A stretch of DNA of 64,000 nucleotides, from assembly GCA_030019445.1 (NCBI GenBank), contig JASEEU010000001.1, positions 310,001-374,000 on the forward strand, written 5' to 3'. Shown here piece after piece: positions 36,556 through 50,218 of this stretch (positions are counted from its first letter, which is position 1; every line of letters starts with the position of its first letter). Source of the DNA: Anaerosomatales bacterium (GTDB lineage: Bacteria; Actinomycetota; Coriobacteriia; Anaerosomatales; Anaerosomataceae). A program made the translations under genes and the position numbers. The notes beneath the pieces are model-generated. The model was given only the letters and a program-made list of their open reading frames with translations. It was not told where the DNA came from and searched no databases.

Positions 36556-36923
36556 TCCTCGGACTCGCGCACCGGACGGCGCTCGGCCTCCTCACGGATG
36601 GCTTGGGTGATGCGTATGCCCTGCTCGACGCTGGGGTCCGTCTTGAACCGCAGCTCCGGCAGGAAGCGCATCGCCACGCGTCTGCCGAGGGCGGTACGGA
36701 TGCGGCCCTTGGCGGACTCGAGCCCGTCGAGCAGGTCTTGCTGGGCCGCCTCGTCGCCGTGGGTGACGACGTAGATGTCGGCGACCTTGAGGTCAGCCGA
36801 CACCTCGACCGATGTCACCGTGGCGAGATCGACACGCGGATCGGCGATCTCCTCGAGCAGGATCGCGGCGAGCGCCTCTTTGACGGCCTCGTTGAGCTTG
36901 CGGGTCCGTGGCGTGGCCTTCAT
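36552..36923 (-). CDS. rbfA: Ribosome-binding factor A
   Basis: Cold-shock KH-like factor for 16S rRNA 5'-end maturation. 123 residues with 'RTRKLNEAVKEALAAILLEE' at the N-terminus and 'RIRTALGRRVAMRFLPELRF' near the C-terminus. It starts 4 bases after infB and overlaps nrnA. Confidence 0.97.
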   Translation of the reverse strand: MKATPRTRKLNEAVKEALAAILLEEIADPRVDLATVTSVEVSADLKVADIYVVTHGDEAAQQDLLDGLESAKGRIRTALGRRVAMRFLPELRFKTDPSVEQGIRITQAIREEAERRPVRESEE

Positions 36924-36927
36924 GCGG

Positions 36928-39333
<2,406 letters not shown>

Positions 39334-39338
39334 CAGCG

Positions 39339-39641
39339 TCACCGTCCGTCTCGCGAGTCGTCGCGGCCGCTGTCGACCACGCGCTCGAACTCTCGTCTCA
39401 GGCGCTCCACATCGTCTTCGGTCAGGTTCACGCGGAGCGCGTGCGCGAACCTCTTCTTCCGTACCGCGGCCTCGAAACATGCAACGTCGGGGCACACATA
39501 GGCGCCGCGGCCGTTGGCCTTGCCCGTGGGATCCACGATCACATAACCCTCGGGGGTGCGCACGACACGTACGAGCGTGCGCTTGTCAGCCTCCGCCCCG
39601 CATCCCACGCAGGTGCGCAGCGGCGGTTTGCGGGGCTTCAT
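39339..39641 (-). CDS. ylxR: YlxR (DUF448) RNA-binding protein
   Basis: Small nucleic-acid-binding protein of the nusA-infB operon. Its 100 residues start 'PLRTCVGCGAEADKRTLVR' and include the conserved 'GRGAYVCPDVACFEAAVRKK'. The C-terminal 25 residues are acidic and Arg-rich. In Bacillus ylxR has been linked to global transcription and RNase P; its role here is unproven. Confidence 0.95.
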   Translation of the reverse strand: MKPRKPPLRTCVGCGAEADKRTLVRVVRTPEGYVIVDPTGKANGRGAYVCPDVACFEAAVRKKRFAHALRVNLTEDDVERLRREFERVVDSGRDDSRDGR

Positions 39642-39650
39642 CGTCGCGCG

Positions 39651-40781
39651 TCACGCCTCCTTCGCGTGGATCCGGCAGTACTGGCTTCCGGGCAGGGCCT
39701 GGTTGCGGCACCGGATGCCGGTGCTCGTGACGGCGATACAGCGGCCGTCGCCCTCCTCGGCATGCTCGGCATCTCCCGCGACCGCGGTGGCCAGCCCGGA
39801 CTGGACGGCCTGCGACATGCTCTTGATGTCGATCCGCCAGCCGGTCAGCTTGGCGGCGAGACGCGCGTTCTGGCCCTCTTTGCCGATGGCGAGGGAGAGC
39901 TGGTCGTCGGGGACGATGACCGTCGCGGTGTGGTTGTCCTCGTCGATGCGCACCGAGGAGACCTTGGCCGGCGAGAGCGCGTTCGCCACGAACGTCTGCG
40001 GGTCGTCGCTGTGCGGCACGACGTCGATACGCTCGCCGCGCAGCTCGGCCACGACCATCCGCACGCGACTCCCCTTGGGACCCACACAGGCACCCACCGG
40101 GTCGAGGCCCGGCTCGCGCGACGACACGGCGACCTTGGAGCGCAGGCCCGGCTCACGAGCGACGCTCTTGATCTCGACGATGCCGTCGTAGATCTCGGGC
40201 ACCTCGAGCTCGAAGAGGCGCTTGATGAGATTCGGGTGCGTGCGGGAGACGACGATCGCCGGCTCGTTGGCGGTCTTCCGGACGTCGATGATGAGCGCCT
40301 TGAGGCGCTGGTTGTGGTCGTAACGCTCGTTGGAGGGCTGCTCGTTGGGCGGCATGAGCGCCTCGACGCCCTCGCGGATCTTGATGAGGGTGTAGCGGCT
40401 GTCCGACTGCTGGACCGTGCCGGTGATGCTGTCACCGATGCGGTCCGCGTACTCCTCGAAGATCTGCTCCCGTTCGGCCTCACGGATCGATTGCGTGATG
40501 ACCTGCTTGGCCGCCTGCGCGGCGAAGCGGGAGATGTCCGAGGGCGTGATGTCGTGCTCCTCGTAGACGGGCTCCTCTTCGGTGCCGCCGACGGGCACGA
40601 GCTCGAACACGTGGATGCGACCGCTGTCGCGGTCGATCGTGACCTTGGCCTCGTTCTCGAGCTCGAGCGTGCGGCGATACGACTGGGCGAGCGTCACCTC
40701 GAGCTTGTCGAGCATCTCGTATTCATCGATGTTCTTCTCGCGCGCGAGCTGTCGCAGCGCTTCCATGAGTTCCGAGCTCAT
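39651..40781 (-). CDS. nusA: Transcription factor NusA with C-terminal Cys3His finger
   Basis: RNA polymerase pausing/termination/antitermination factor. The 376 residues show the N-terminal domain (1-125), S1 ('ITGTVQQSDSRYTLIKI', about 119-135) and KH1/KH2 domains ('VGACVGPKGSRVRMVV', 'LAIGKEGQNARLAAKLTGW'). After residue 340 comes a short appended motif with C348, C358, C369 and H372, spaced C-x9-C-x10-C-x2-H, resembling small DUF5763-type zinc fingers. The acidic repeats of proteobacterial NusA are absent. ATG at 40781 overlaps the rimP stop. Confidence 0.96.
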   Translation of the reverse strand: MSSELMEALRQLAREKNIDEYEMLDKLEVTLAQSYRRTLELENEAKVTIDRDSGRIHVFELVPVGGTEEEPVYEEHDITPSDISRFAAQAAKQVITQSIREAEREQIFEEYADRIGDSITGTVQQSDSRYTLIKIREGVEALMPPNEQPSNERYDHNQRLKALIIDVRKTANEPAIVVSRTHPNLIKRLFELEVPEIYDGIVEIKSVAREPGLRSKVAVSSREPGLDPVGACVGPKGSRVRMVVAELRGERIDVVPHSDDPQTFVANALSPAKVSSVRIDEDNHTATVIVPDDQLSLAIGKEGQNARLAAKLTGWRIDIKSMSQAVQSGLATAVAGDAEHAEEGDGRCIAVTSTGIRCRNQALPGSQYCRIHAKEA

Positions 40782-41269
40782 CGGCGCACTCCCTTATCGT
40801 GAGCGGAATCGAAGTCGTACTTGAGGTTGGCCTTCCGGATGACCTGGACCGGGATCTCGTAGAGCGTGCCGTCGCAATCGAGCACGACATCGTCTGCGCG
40901 CAGCTCGACGATGGTCCCGGTGAACGAGGAGCGCTCGTGGATCGGCCGGGTCGTCTTGACGCGCGCCTGGCTCCCGATGAAGCGCTCGAAGTGCGCCCGC
41001 GTACGCAGCGGGCGCTCGATACCGGGGGACGAGACCTCGAGCGTGTATGCCGCCGAGAGCTCGGGTTGGTCTTCCAGCGCCTCGGTCAGCCAGGGGTCGG
41101 CCGAGGCGATCGCGTCGAGGTCGACGCCACCTTCCCGGTCCAGGTAGATGCGTACGATCGGCGAACCTGCGCCGCCGGCGATCTCGACAGCGACCAGCTC
41201 GAATCCGTGCTGCAGCGCGACCGGCTCGAGCGCCTGCTCGAGGGCCGCGGGGAGTCCCCGCTCGTTCAT
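40778..41269 (-). CDS. rimP: Ribosome maturation factor RimP
   Basis: Needed for 30S assembly. 163 residues with 'IVRIYLDREGGVDLDAI' and 'LEVSSPGIERPLRTRAHF'. ATG at 41269 sits 5 bases after AGGAGG; the GTG 6 bases upstream falls inside that site and is rejected. It opens the operon that runs through nusA, ylxR, infB, rbfA, nrnA, truB and ribF. Confidence 0.96.
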   Translation of the reverse strand: MNERGLPAALEQALEPVALQHGFELVAVEIAGGAGSPIVRIYLDREGGVDLDAIASADPWLTEALEDQPELSAAYTLEVSSPGIERPLRTRAHFERFIGSQARVKTTRPIHERSSFTGTIVELRADDVVLDCDGTLYEIPVQVIRKANLKYDFDSAHDKGVRR

Positions 41270-41290
41270 ACGCACCTCCTTCCAGACGAA

Positions 41291-41316
41291 AAGAAGCGGG
41301 GGTCAGCCCACTTCTT
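41291..41316 (-). terminator. Attenuator-like hairpin in the rimP-nusA leader
   Basis: On the minus strand AAGAAGTGGG pairs with CCCGCTTCTT (10 pairs with one G-U) around a 6-base loop, with further T residues just after the stem. It lies between the operon promoter and the rimP ribosome site, where an intrinsic terminator would set operon output. NusA could feed back on it; that link is inference. Confidence 0.55.
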
Positions 41317-41344
41317 GTCGGGACATACGATGTCTAACGGAATG

Positions 41345-41373
41345 ATTCTACCCCAGGACACAGGGGCGGTCAA
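41345..41373 (-). promoter_or_regulatory. Promoter of the rimP-nusA-infB operon
   Basis: On the minus strand, -35 TTGACC (41368-41373) and -10 TAGAAT (41345-41350) are 17 bases apart, both five of six to consensus, 76 bases before the rimP start. One of the strongest housekeeping promoters in the window. Confidence 0.85.
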
Positions 41374-41386
41374 AGCGACGGAAGCC

Positions 41387-43126
<1,740 letters not shown>

Positions 43127-43148
43127 GCTCACTCCCGTTGTAGCGGAC

Positions 43149-43171
43149 GGGCGTCGGCAACGCCGGCGCCC
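43149..43171 (-). terminator. Hairpin after the small Rossmann gene
   Basis: A 23-base inverted repeat (GGGCG...CGCCC) makes a 10-pair stem with one C-A mismatch and a 3-base loop in the minus-strand RNA. It lies 28 bases past the stop at 43200 and just before proS. No T-run follows. Confidence 0.5.
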
Positions 43172-43199
43172 GTGGTCGTCGTGCTCGGTACCGGACAGC

Positions 43200-43589
43200 T
43201 TACCCGATACCGGTGTCCGTCGGGTGGTACGTCTCGACGAGCTCGTCGGCGTCGGTGGCGAGGCTGAGGATGAGCCGGGCGAGCAGGTCGTGGACGATGA
43301 TGGTCTCCTTGTTGCCCTGCGCCACGAAGGCGTCCTTCAGTGCGGGCTTGACGCCCGGATCGCCGCTGACCTCGATGATGAGGTCGATGTCGGCGCCCTT
43401 AGCGGCGAGGACGTCGGCGTCCTCGGTGAAGAAGATGCCGCGCTCGCGCGCGATGCGCGCCCCCTCGCTCGTCGCATCGCGGTCGGCCAGTCCGGCCACC
43501 TCGATGTAGGGTAGTGCGAGAAACGCCTTGAGCAGCGGTGTCCCGGTGCGACCCCCGCCAACGATCGCGACACGCACGGTGTCAGCCAT
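43200..43589 (-). CDS. Small stand-alone Rossmann (NAD-binding) protein
   Basis: A 129-residue protein that begins 'MADTVRVAIVGGGRTGTP', a nucleotide-binding loop (G11-x-G13-x2-G16), followed by 'LADRDATSEGARIARE' and 'DLIIEVSGDPGVKPALKDA', like the N-terminal half of DapB- or homoserine-dehydrogenase-type reductases. There is no catalytic C-terminal domain, so it may be a sensor or a reductase remnant. ATG at 43589 follows GGGAGGGG. It lies between ispG and proS. I do not recognise a named family. Confidence 0.75.
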   Translation of the reverse strand: MADTVRVAIVGGGRTGTPLLKAFLALPYIEVAGLADRDATSEGARIARERGIFFTEDADVLAAKGADIDLIIEVSGDPGVKPALKDAFVAQGNKETIIVHDLLARLILSLATDADELVETYHPTDTGIG

Positions 43590-43655
43590 TGCCAGTCCCC
43601 TCCCGGTAGACGCGCGGACCCACGCCCGAAGCATAACGCACCGCGTCGGGCGTCG

Positions 43656-44720
43656 CTACGCGTCCCGGGCGGAGCCGAGGCGGTCCACCTCGGCCATCAG
43701 CGCGTCGACGATGTCCTCCTCGGGCACCTTGCGCAGCGGCTCTCCCCTGCTGAAGATGAGGCCCACGCCCCGGCCCGCCGCGACGCCGACGTCCGCCTCG
43801 CGTGCCTCGCCGGGACCGTTGACGACGCAGCCCATGACGGCGACCGTGACCGGCGACTCCACCGCGCGGAGCCGCCGCTCGACCTCCTGCGCGATGGGGA
43901 CGAGATCGACCTCGCACCGCCCGCAGGTCGGGCAGGACACGAGCTCCGGGCCGCGGCGCCGGAGGCCGAGCGCCGCGAGGATCTCCCACGCGACGGCGAC
44001 CTCCTCGGCGGGGTCTGCGGTGAGCGAGACGCGCAGCGTGTCGCCGACGCCTTCGGCCAGCAGGATTCCGAGCCCGACGGCGGACTTGACGGTGCCCGAC
44101 ATCAGCGTGCCGGCCTCGGTGACGCCGATATGGAGCGCGTACGGGATCTCGGCGGCGAGCAGCCGATAGGCCTCGACCGTCGCGGTGACCGAGGACGCCT
44201 TGGCCGAGACGACGATGTCGGTGAAGTCGCGGCTCTCGAAGTGCTCACAGAAGGCGACGGCGCTCGCCGCGAGCTTCTCCGGCAGCGGCCAATCGCGATC
44301 GCGGTACTCTTCGGCCAGCGAGCCGGCGTTCACGCCGATGCGGATCGGGATACCTGCCGTCGCTGCGGCGTCGATGACGGCGTCGACCCGCTCCGTGGCG
44401 CCGATGTTGCCGGGATTGATGCGCAGCTTGGCGGCGCCGCGGCGTGTGGCCTCGATAGCGAGCCGATGGTCGAAGTGGATGTCGGCGACCACGGGGAGCG
44501 GCGAAGCGTCGCAGATGGCCGAGAAGCCCTCGAGGGCGTCCGCGTGCGGGATGGCGACGCGTACGATCCCGCAGCCGGCAGCAGCGAGGCGCTCGATCTG
44601 GGCGAGCGTCGCCGCTGCGTCGCGCGTGTCGGTGTTCGTCATCGACTGGACGGCGACGGGGGCGCCGCCGCCGATGACCACGCCCCCCACATGCACCGGC
44701 CGTGCCTCTCTGCGAGCCAT
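43656..44720 (-). CDS. ispG: 4-hydroxy-3-methylbut-2-enyl-diphosphate synthase
   Basis: Fe-S enzyme making HMBPP in the MEP isoprenoid pathway. The 354 residues carry cluster ligands C263 and C266 ('SCPTCGRCE'), C298 and E305 ('MGCVVNGPGEARE'), and the N-terminal TIM barrel with 'QSMTNTDTRD' and 'LRINPGNIG'. It sits two genes upstream of dxr, another MEP gene, with rseP between, as in mycobacteria. Confidence 0.97.
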   Translation of the reverse strand: MARREARPVHVGGVVIGGGAPVAVQSMTNTDTRDAAATLAQIERLAAAGCGIVRVAIPHADALEGFSAICDASPLPVVADIHFDHRLAIEATRRGAAKLRINPGNIGATERVDAVIDAAATAGIPIRIGVNAGSLAEEYRDRDWPLPEKLAASAVAFCEHFESRDFTDIVVSAKASSVTATVEAYRLLAAEIPYALHIGVTEAGTLMSGTVKSAVGLGILLAEGVGDTLRVSLTADPAEEVAVAWEILAALGLRRRGPELVSCPTCGRCEVDLVPIAQEVERRLRAVESPVTVAVMGCVVNGPGEAREADVGVAAGRGVGLIFSRGEPLRKVPEEDIVDALMAEVDRLGSARDA

Positions 44721-44733
44721 CGCTCCCCCCTGC

Positions 44734-45990
44734 CTATCCCGCCAAACGGGCGATGTCAGCGTACATCAGGTAGAAGATGAGGGTGAACAGCAGCGCGGCT
44801 CCAGCGAGCGTGAGGCCGGTAGAGATCCGGCGCGAGAGCGGCCGTCCCGTCACCCGCTGCACGACCTCGATGAGGATGCGCCCTCCGTCGAGCGGAGGGA
44901 TGGGCACGACGTTGATCACGCCGAGGCCGAGCGAGAGCACCGCGATGAGCGCGGCGTAGCTGAGCGGTCCCTGCTTGGCGCTCTCGGCCGCCATCACGCT
45001 CGCCCCGACCACGCTGCGGACGTTCTGGACCGTGTCCGAGAAGCGCTGCGGATTGAACAGGTCGAGGATGACCTGCGCCGTCTGACCGAGGAACCCGAAG
45101 CTCATGCCGACCGCCTGAGGGACGCTCGGCATGACCTCCTCGACGACCGGGGAGACGCCCAGGTAGCCGTGACCGTCCGAATCGCCGAGCGCGATACGCG
45201 CAGACGTGGTGCGTCCGTCGCGCTCGTACTCCACCTCGACGGTCTCGCCGGGCTCCGTCGCCGCCAGAGCGGTGACAAGGTCTTCCCAATCATCCACGTC
45301 GGCGTCATCGACGGCGATGATGCGGTCCCCGGCGCGCAACCCGGCGGCCGCCGCGGGTGTGGCCGGCGAGACGTCGCTGATGGCGTTGGTGTACTCGAAG
45401 TAGCCGAAGATGCTGAGGACGATGGTGAACGTCACGAGCGCGGTGATGACGTTGACGAGCACCCCCATCGCCAGGACGGTGACCCGCTGCCAGGTCTTCT
45501 TCCCGCGGAAGGTGACGCTGCGCGCCCTATCAAGAAGCCTCTCCGCATCGGTCTCAGGCGTGGCGTCATGCAGCGCGACGTACGAGACGTCATCGTCTTC
45601 AGCCGGAGCTATCGCACCCCAGTCGGCGAGCGTGGCCAGCAGCTCGGATGCGTGCTCCCGACCGCAGTCGATCATGCGGCCGAGGGAGGCGGCGTCCGCG
45701 CGCCCCGCGATCGAGACGGCCTTGAGCGCCTCGGCGAGCAGCGCGTCCTCCTCCCCCGGCTCCATGCCAGCGATGCGGACGTAGCCACCGAGGGGGATCG
45801 CTGTGATCCCGAACGTCGTCTTGCGGGTCTTGAGCCGCAGCGCAGGGCCGGGCAGGCCGATCATGAACTCGTGCACCTTGATCCCGAAGGCGCGGGCAGC
45901 GAGGAAGTGCCCTCCTTCGTGGAGCACGATGAGTATCGAGAACGTGACCACGCCCCAGAAGACCACCTCGAGGGTGCTGGGTGCTTCCAC
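44734..45990 (-). CDS. rseP: Site-2 zinc metalloprotease RseP (M50) with cytoplasmic insertion
   Basis: Intramembrane protease that cleaves membrane-bound regulators. The 418 residues show HExxH as 'HEGGH' (24-28) in the first membrane segment, 'GYVRIAGMEPGEED' (70-82), a PDZ domain (about 200-290) and 'NVVPIPPLDGGRIL' in the later membrane segment. Between the membrane-reentrant loop and TM2, about 80 extra residues (about 82-162) look like a winged helix; usual family members have a short loop here. GTG at 45990. Flanked by dxr and ispG as in mycobacteria. Confidence 0.94.
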   Translation of the reverse strand: MEAPSTLEVVFWGVVTFSILIVLHEGGHFLAARAFGIKVHEFMIGLPGPALRLKTRKTTFGITAIPLGGYVRIAGMEPGEEDALLAEALKAVSIAGRADAASLGRMIDCGREHASELLATLADWGAIAPAEDDDVSYVALHDATPETDAERLLDRARSVTFRGKKTWQRVTVLAMGVLVNVITALVTFTIVLSIFGYFEYTNAISDVSPATPAAAAGLRAGDRIIAVDDADVDDWEDLVTALAATEPGETVEVEYERDGRTTSARIALGDSDGHGYLGVSPVVEEVMPSVPQAVGMSFGFLGQTAQVILDLFNPQRFSDTVQNVRSVVGASVMAAESAKQGPLSYAALIAVLSLGLGVINVVPIPPLDGGRILIEVVQRVTGRPLSRRISTGLTLAGAALLFTLIFYLMYADIARLAG

Positions 45991-46059
45991 GCTGATGTCA
46001 CCGACCTTTCGCTGAGTGCGTCGCTTGAGGCGTTCGTGAGAGCAAACCGCAGGCCAGCG

Positions 46060-47205
46060 CTAGAGAGCGGCCCGGGCAGCCGAGCGTGCCCACTCGTCCA
46101 CCGCCTCTACATGCTCCACCGATTCGAGCGGCACGGGATCGTGACGGGTCATGACGTGCTCGACCACGCGCGGTATGTCGAGGAATGCGGCGGCGCCGTC
46201 GAGGAACGCCCCCACGGCGATCTCGTTCGCCGCGTTCATCGCCGCCGGCATCGTCCCGCCGACACGGCCGGCCGCGATGGCGAGCTCCAGGCACGGGAAC
46301 GCGTCGGTGTCAGGTGCATCGAACTCCAGGCTGCCGAGCGTTCGGAAGTCCACGGGCGGCAGCGGGGCGCCCCATCGCTCGGGATACGAGAGCGCGTACT
46401 GGATGGGGATGCGCATGTCGGTCGCGCCGAGGTGCGCCTTCACCGAGCCGTCCGCGAACTCCACCATGGAGTGGACGCACGACTGCGGGTGGATGACGAC
46501 CGTGATCTCGTCGTAGCCCACGTCGAACAGGAAGTGCGCCTCGATGGCCTCGAGCCCCTTGTTCATGAGCGTCGCCGAGTCGATGGTGATCTTGGGTCCC
46601 ATGGTCCAGCGGGGATGCGCGAGCGCCTCTTCCACGGTCACCCCGCTCATCGACGACCGGGAGCGACCCCAAAACGGCCCGCCTGACGCCGTGAGCCAGA
46701 TGCGCGAGACCGCCTCGCGGGGCTCGCCCTCGAGGCACTGGAAGATAGCCGAGTGCTCGCTGTCCACCGGGAGCAGGCGTCCTGAGGTCGCGTGACGCAT
46801 CACGAGGTCGCCGCCGACGACGAGCGACTCCTTGTTGGCGAGCGCGAGCCGGCGGCCGGCCGTGAGGGCGGCCACGGAGGCCCGGAGGCCCGCGGCGCCG
46901 ACGAGCGCGTTCAGGACGACGTCGATGTCAGGACGCTCGGCCAACCCGACGACCGCGGCGCCTCCGGTCCCGACCTCGACAGCGTCGGGCAGCGCGCGGC
47001 GAGCCCGTGACGCCGCGGCCTCATCGGCCAGCGCGACGGCGGGAACGCCGAACGCCAGGGCCTGTTCGACGAGGAGCGTGTCGTTGGCGTTCGCGGCGAG
47101 GGCGGCCACGCGGATACGGTCGGGGAAGCGCTCGGCGACCTGCAGGGCCTGACGACCGATGGAGCCGGTCGAGCCGAGAAGCGCGATGCGCACGGGGGTG
47201 CTCAT
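46060..47205 (-). CDS. dxr: 1-deoxy-D-xylulose-5-phosphate reductoisomerase
   Basis: Commits DXP to the MEP pathway. The 381 residues begin with the NADPH loop 'LLGSTGSIGRQ' (9-19) and include 'NKESLVVGG', 'PVDSEHSAIFQCL', 'LTASGGPFW' and 'HPRWTMGPKITIDSATLMNK'. ATG at 47205 overlaps the cdsA stop (ATGA); the longer in-frame extension lies inside cdsA and is rejected. Confidence 0.98.
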   Translation of the reverse strand: MSTPVRIALLGSTGSIGRQALQVAERFPDRIRVAALAANANDTLLVEQALAFGVPAVALADEAAASRARRALPDAVEVGTGGAAVVGLAERPDIDVVLNALVGAAGLRASVAALTAGRRLALANKESLVVGGDLVMRHATSGRLLPVDSEHSAIFQCLEGEPREAVSRIWLTASGGPFWGRSRSSMSGVTVEEALAHPRWTMGPKITIDSATLMNKGLEAIEAHFLFDVGYDEITVVIHPQSCVHSMVEFADGSVKAHLGATDMRIPIQYALSYPERWGAPLPPVDFRTLGSLEFDAPDTDAFPCLELAIAAGRVGGTMPAAMNAANEIAVGAFLDGAAAFLDIPRVVEHVMTRHDPVPLESVEHVEAVDEWARSAARAAL

Positions 47206-48047
47206 GACAGTACCGACGGCGTGGCGCCAGCCTGGAGCAGCATGTAGTACGTGACGATCGAGACGAGGATGAGGCTGTCGAATCGGTCCAGGAAGCCTCC
47301 GTGACCCGGGAGCGTGTCGCCCGAATCCTTGAGGCCGATCTCGCGCTTGAGGCGCGACTCGGCAAGGTCTCCCACGACGGCCGCGACCGAGGCGGCGACG
47401 CCGACCAGGACGAGGCTTGTGAGCGACAGCCCGGTGGATGCGACGTAGTAGACAGCGACCCAGACGGCGATCGTGAAGGCGGTCCCGGCCGCGAAGCCCT
47501 CCCAGCTCTTGTTGGGCGAGATGCGTGGCGCCATCTTGTGGCGGCCGACGGCAGACCCGATGAGGTAGGCGAAGACGTCGTTGGCCCACACGCTCACGAT
47601 GGTCGCGAGCGCGAGCTCCGTGCCGGCATCGAGACCGCGAATGAGGACGAAGTGCGAGAGCGTGAAGCCGACGTACACCGATCCGAACACGGTGACCGCG
47701 GTGTCGGCCGCGCGGATCTGCCGGAAGGTGATGTGCCAGGCGAGTGACGCGATCACGAGCGCGCTCACGACCGAGGTCAGTCCCCAGGGGCCCCACAGCG
47801 CAGCGGCGAAGGGCATCGCGCCCGTCGCCGCGAGACCGAAGAGCTCGTTGGGCAGGCGGCGCTCGCGACGGGACATCGCGTAGAACTCGGCGGCGGCAAG
47901 CACGGCGACGACCGAGATCACCGCGGCAAGACCGAGCCGCTTGCCGAAGAAGATGGCGACCAGGAAGGCGACGCCGATCAACGCGCCGGTGAGCGCACGG
48001 ACGGCGAGGCTGCCGAAGGGGCGGGAGGCGGCGGGCTTCTCGGCCAT
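47202..48047 (-). CDS. cdsA: Phosphatidate cytidylyltransferase
   Basis: Makes CDP-diacylglycerol for phospholipid synthesis, feeding PgsA. 281 residues, highly hydrophobic with multiple membrane segments, and the signature 'SPNKSWEGFAAG' plus 'GHGGFLDRFDSLI'. ATG at 48047 has GGGGGTG 6 bases upstream; the GTG at 48056 lacks such a site. It lies between uppS and dxr in the standard envelope cluster. Confidence 0.97.
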   Translation of the reverse strand: MAEKPAASRPFGSLAVRALTGALIGVAFLVAIFFGKRLGLAAVISVVAVLAAAEFYAMSRRERRLPNELFGLAATGAMPFAAALWGPWGLTSVVSALVIASLAWHITFRQIRAADTAVTVFGSVYVGFTLSHFVLIRGLDAGTELALATIVSVWANDVFAYLIGSAVGRHKMAPRISPNKSWEGFAAGTAFTIAVWVAVYYVASTGLSLTSLVLVGVAASVAAVVGDLAESRLKREIGLKDSGDTLPGHGGFLDRFDSLILVSIVTYYMLLQAGATPSVLS

Positions 48048-48048
48048 G

Positions 48049-48825
48049 TCAGGCACCCCCGAAGCGGCGGGTGCGCCCCTGGTAGTCGACGACGGCCCGC
48101 AGCAGGTCGCCTCGACGGAAGTCCGGCCAGAGCGTGGACGTGACCCAGATCTCGCTGTACGCGATCTGCCAGAGCAGGAAGTTGGAGACGCGCATCTCGC
48201 CGCTCGTGCGGATGACGAGATCGGGATCGGGGATGCCGGACGTGTAGAGGCGATCCGAGATGAGGTCTTCGTCGACAGCGGCCGGATCGAGCACGCCGGA
48301 TGCGACGTCGGAGGCGATCGTGCGGACGGCGTCGGCGATCTCTCCCCTGCCGCCGTAGTTGAGCGCGACCAGCAGCGTCAGGCGGTCGAGGGCTTTGGTG
48401 CGGTCCTCGGTGCGCCGGAAGGCTTCGAGCGTAGCCTGCGGCACCCCCTCCGTGCTGCCGATGAGCTTCACCCGGACGCCCTGGCGCTCGAGGTTGGTGA
48501 GCTCGCGCTCGAGGACTTCGACGAAGAGCGTCATGAGGCCGGACACCTCGTCGGCCGGACGCCTCCAGTTCTCAGAGCTGAAGCTGTAGATGGTGAGGTA
48601 GCCGACACCAAGCTCGAGCGCGGCGGCTATGGTCTCACGAACCGCCTTGGCGCCGGCCCGGTGCCCGGCGATGCGTGGCAGTCCGCGCTTGGCCGCCCAG
48701 CGACCGTTCCCGTCCATGATGACGGCGATATGCGTCGGCACGGAGGCGGGATCGAACCGCTCGAGCAGTTCGCGGTCGCGCCTGGCCGAGAAGAACTCTC
48801 CGCGCGTGGTGTCGCTCGGGGTCAC
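48049..48825 (-). CDS. uppS: Isoprenyl (undecaprenyl) diphosphate synthase
   Basis: Cis-prenyltransferase for the cell-wall lipid carrier. The 258 residues carry 'IAVIMDGNGRWAAKRGLPR' with catalytic D38 in 'MDGNGRW', 'YSFSSENW' and the C-terminal 'RTSGEMRVSNFLLWQIAYSE'. GTG at 48825. It is followed one base later by cdsA and preceded by frr, the usual frr-uppS-cdsA-dxr order. Confidence 0.97.
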   Translation of the reverse strand: MTPSDTTRGEFFSARRDRELLERFDPASVPTHIAVIMDGNGRWAAKRGLPRIAGHRAGAKAVRETIAAALELGVGYLTIYSFSSENWRRPADEVSGLMTLFVEVLERELTNLERQGVRVKLIGSTEGVPQATLEAFRRTEDRTKALDRLTLLVALNYGGRGEIADAVRTIASDVASGVLDPAAVDEDLISDRLYTSGIPDPDLVIRTSGEMRVSNFLLWQIAYSEIWVTSTLWPDFRRGDLLRAVVDYQGRTRRFGGA

Positions 48826-48830
48826 GGAGC

Positions 48831-50146
<1,316 letters not shown>

Positions 50147-50174
50147 CTAAGCTCCCTGCCTGATTCTAGACGAA

Positions 50175-50198
50175 AGGGGCGACGCATGCGCCGCCCCT
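50175..50198 (-). terminator. Terminator after tsf
   Basis: A 24-base palindrome (AGGGGCG...CGCCCCT) that in the minus-strand RNA pairs throughout with one G-U, followed by TTTCGTCT. It is 21 bases past the tsf stop and is the clearest intrinsic terminator in the window. Confidence 0.85.
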
Positions 50199-50218
50199 CA
50201 AGGTCCGTGGCCGTCCCG

